A stretch of DNA of 5,304 bases from assembly GCA_038327555.1 (NCBI GenBank), contig JBBQLD010000342.1, positions 1-5,304 on the forward strand, given 5' to 3'. Positions 4,851 to 5,304 of the stretch are shown here, one piece after another. The notes beneath the pieces were generated by a model. That model had not been told where the DNA came from. It saw only the letters and a program-made list of their open reading frames with translations, and did not search any database. Numbering within the stretch: the first letter of the stretch is position 1; every line of letters begins with the position of its first letter. The stretch comes from M3007 sp038327555. Lineage in GTDB: Bacteria; Bacteroidota; Bacteroidia; Chitinophagales; Saprospiraceae. The position numbers were made by a program, and so were the translations under genes.

Positions 4851-5304
4851 ATGTCCAACGAAACCAACAAGATCATCATTCAAAGCATCAGCGACAGCAC
4901 CCTCACGCTGAACGTCAACGGCACGGTGCAGGAAATCCACAACCAACTCGCCGATCTGAAAGCCCTGCTCCAAAACCTGAAGGCGCCAACCGTGCAGTAT
5001 GCCGAAAAGATCTACAACATCGAGCAGATCAACGAGGCAAATTTTGGCTTCGTTACGGGCAAAAAGTCGTTCAATGAAGGCTTGACCAAACAACTCATCG
5101 AGGCCATCCGACCTTACGCCACGCCCGCCCGAATTTTTTTGGAAAAAGTAGCCAACATCCCCAATTGGGAAACCCAACTGCGCATCAGCGACAAAGCCAA
5201 AGAAATCATCGCGTACAGTTTTGTGGGGGTCATCGGCATTCAATTGAGCAAACTCATGGCGATTGGCAAGGAAGATTTTTCGGAGGCCAAGCAGCGCAAA
5301 TACA
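4851..5304 (+). CDS. Partial protein sharing the EAD-protein motif (truncated at window edge)
   Basis: This frame begins two bases after the upstream stop and stays open to the window end (151 codons, 3' end missing). I do not recognise a named family for the whole protein. Residues 8-24 are rich in beta-branched residues (IIIQSISDSTLTLNVNG). Residues 25-44 look like a short amphipathic helix or coiled coil (VQEIHNQLADLKALLQNL). AEKIYNIEQINEANF (51-65) matches the C-terminal motif of the preceding EAD11-like protein at 11 of 15 residues. The rest (about 75-151) is predicted helical, with a hydrophobic stretch YSFVGVIGIQLSKLMAIG (122-139) that is probably a buried helix rather than a transmembrane one. 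No NTPase, protease or nuclease motif appears in the visible part; one could lie beyond the edge. It is co-transcribed with the EAD gene and probably its functional partner. Confidence 0.8.
   Translation, partial: MSNETNKIIIQSISDSTLTLNVNGTVQEIHNQLADLKALLQNLKAPTVQYAEKIYNIEQINEANFGFVTGKKSFNEGLTKQLIEAIRPYATPARIFLEKVANIPNWETQLRISDKAKEIIAYSFVGVIGIQLSKLMAIGKEDFSEAKQRKY
4999..5020 (+). repeat. 22-nt direct repeat within coding sequence, copy 2
   Basis: This second exact copy of the repeat at 4796-4817 lies in the N-terminal part of the downstream gene, in the corresponding reading frame, encoding the same AEKIYNI core. The spacing between copies is 203 bp. Confidence 0.8.

Noticed and set aside
4809..5243. 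Minus-strand open frame of 144 codons
   Set aside because: It is antisense to the motif-sharing partner gene, which is continuous with the EAD operon and has matching motifs in the plus frame.

Overview
The window looks like a chromosomal segment of a member of the Bacteroidota, most likely a relative of the Saprospiria. This is inferred from three things: a TAnnTTTG-type promoter motif (TACATTTG at 4354-4361), the absence of clear Shine-Dalgarno sequences before the genes, and a protein with an effector-associated domain of the EAD11 type, which is common in that phylum. The genus cannot be fixed from the sequence alone.

Layout. Positions 1-326 hold no gene. They contain two tandem, homologous, roughly 160-bp palindromic elements that abut the stop codon of pstB. 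Positions 327-3673, on the minus strand, are a complete high-affinity phosphate ABC transporter operon transcribed in the order pstS-pstC-pstA-pstB. Its junctions are tight: two 4-nt ATGA overlaps and one 14-nt overlap. No phoU lies between pstB and the left edge. Positions 3674-3781 are the pst leader, which carries a perfect 14-bp palindrome. Positions 3782-4036 may encode a small divergent protein of unknown function (low confidence). Positions 4037-4392 are non-coding and contain two related short palindromes in inverted orientation; the first also looks like a rho-independent terminator. Positions 4393-5304, on the plus strand, are the start of a second operon: a 151-aa EAD11-like adaptor protein and, two bases after its stop, a gene cut by the window edge.

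How the genes work together. PstS captures phosphate outside the inner membrane, PstC and PstA form the channel, and PstB hydrolyses ATP. The right-hand operon appears unrelated to phosphate. Its two proteins share a nearly identical 15-residue motif (AEKIYNI..I..ANF), at the extreme C-terminus of the first and near the N-terminus of the second. This suggests a matched interaction interface of the kind expected in Bacteroidota conflict or defence signalling systems.

The most interesting signals are (a) the tandem elements at 1-326, whose stems differ in sequence between copies but stay paired while the apical loop is conserved, and (b) the EAD11 gene with its motif-sharing partner.
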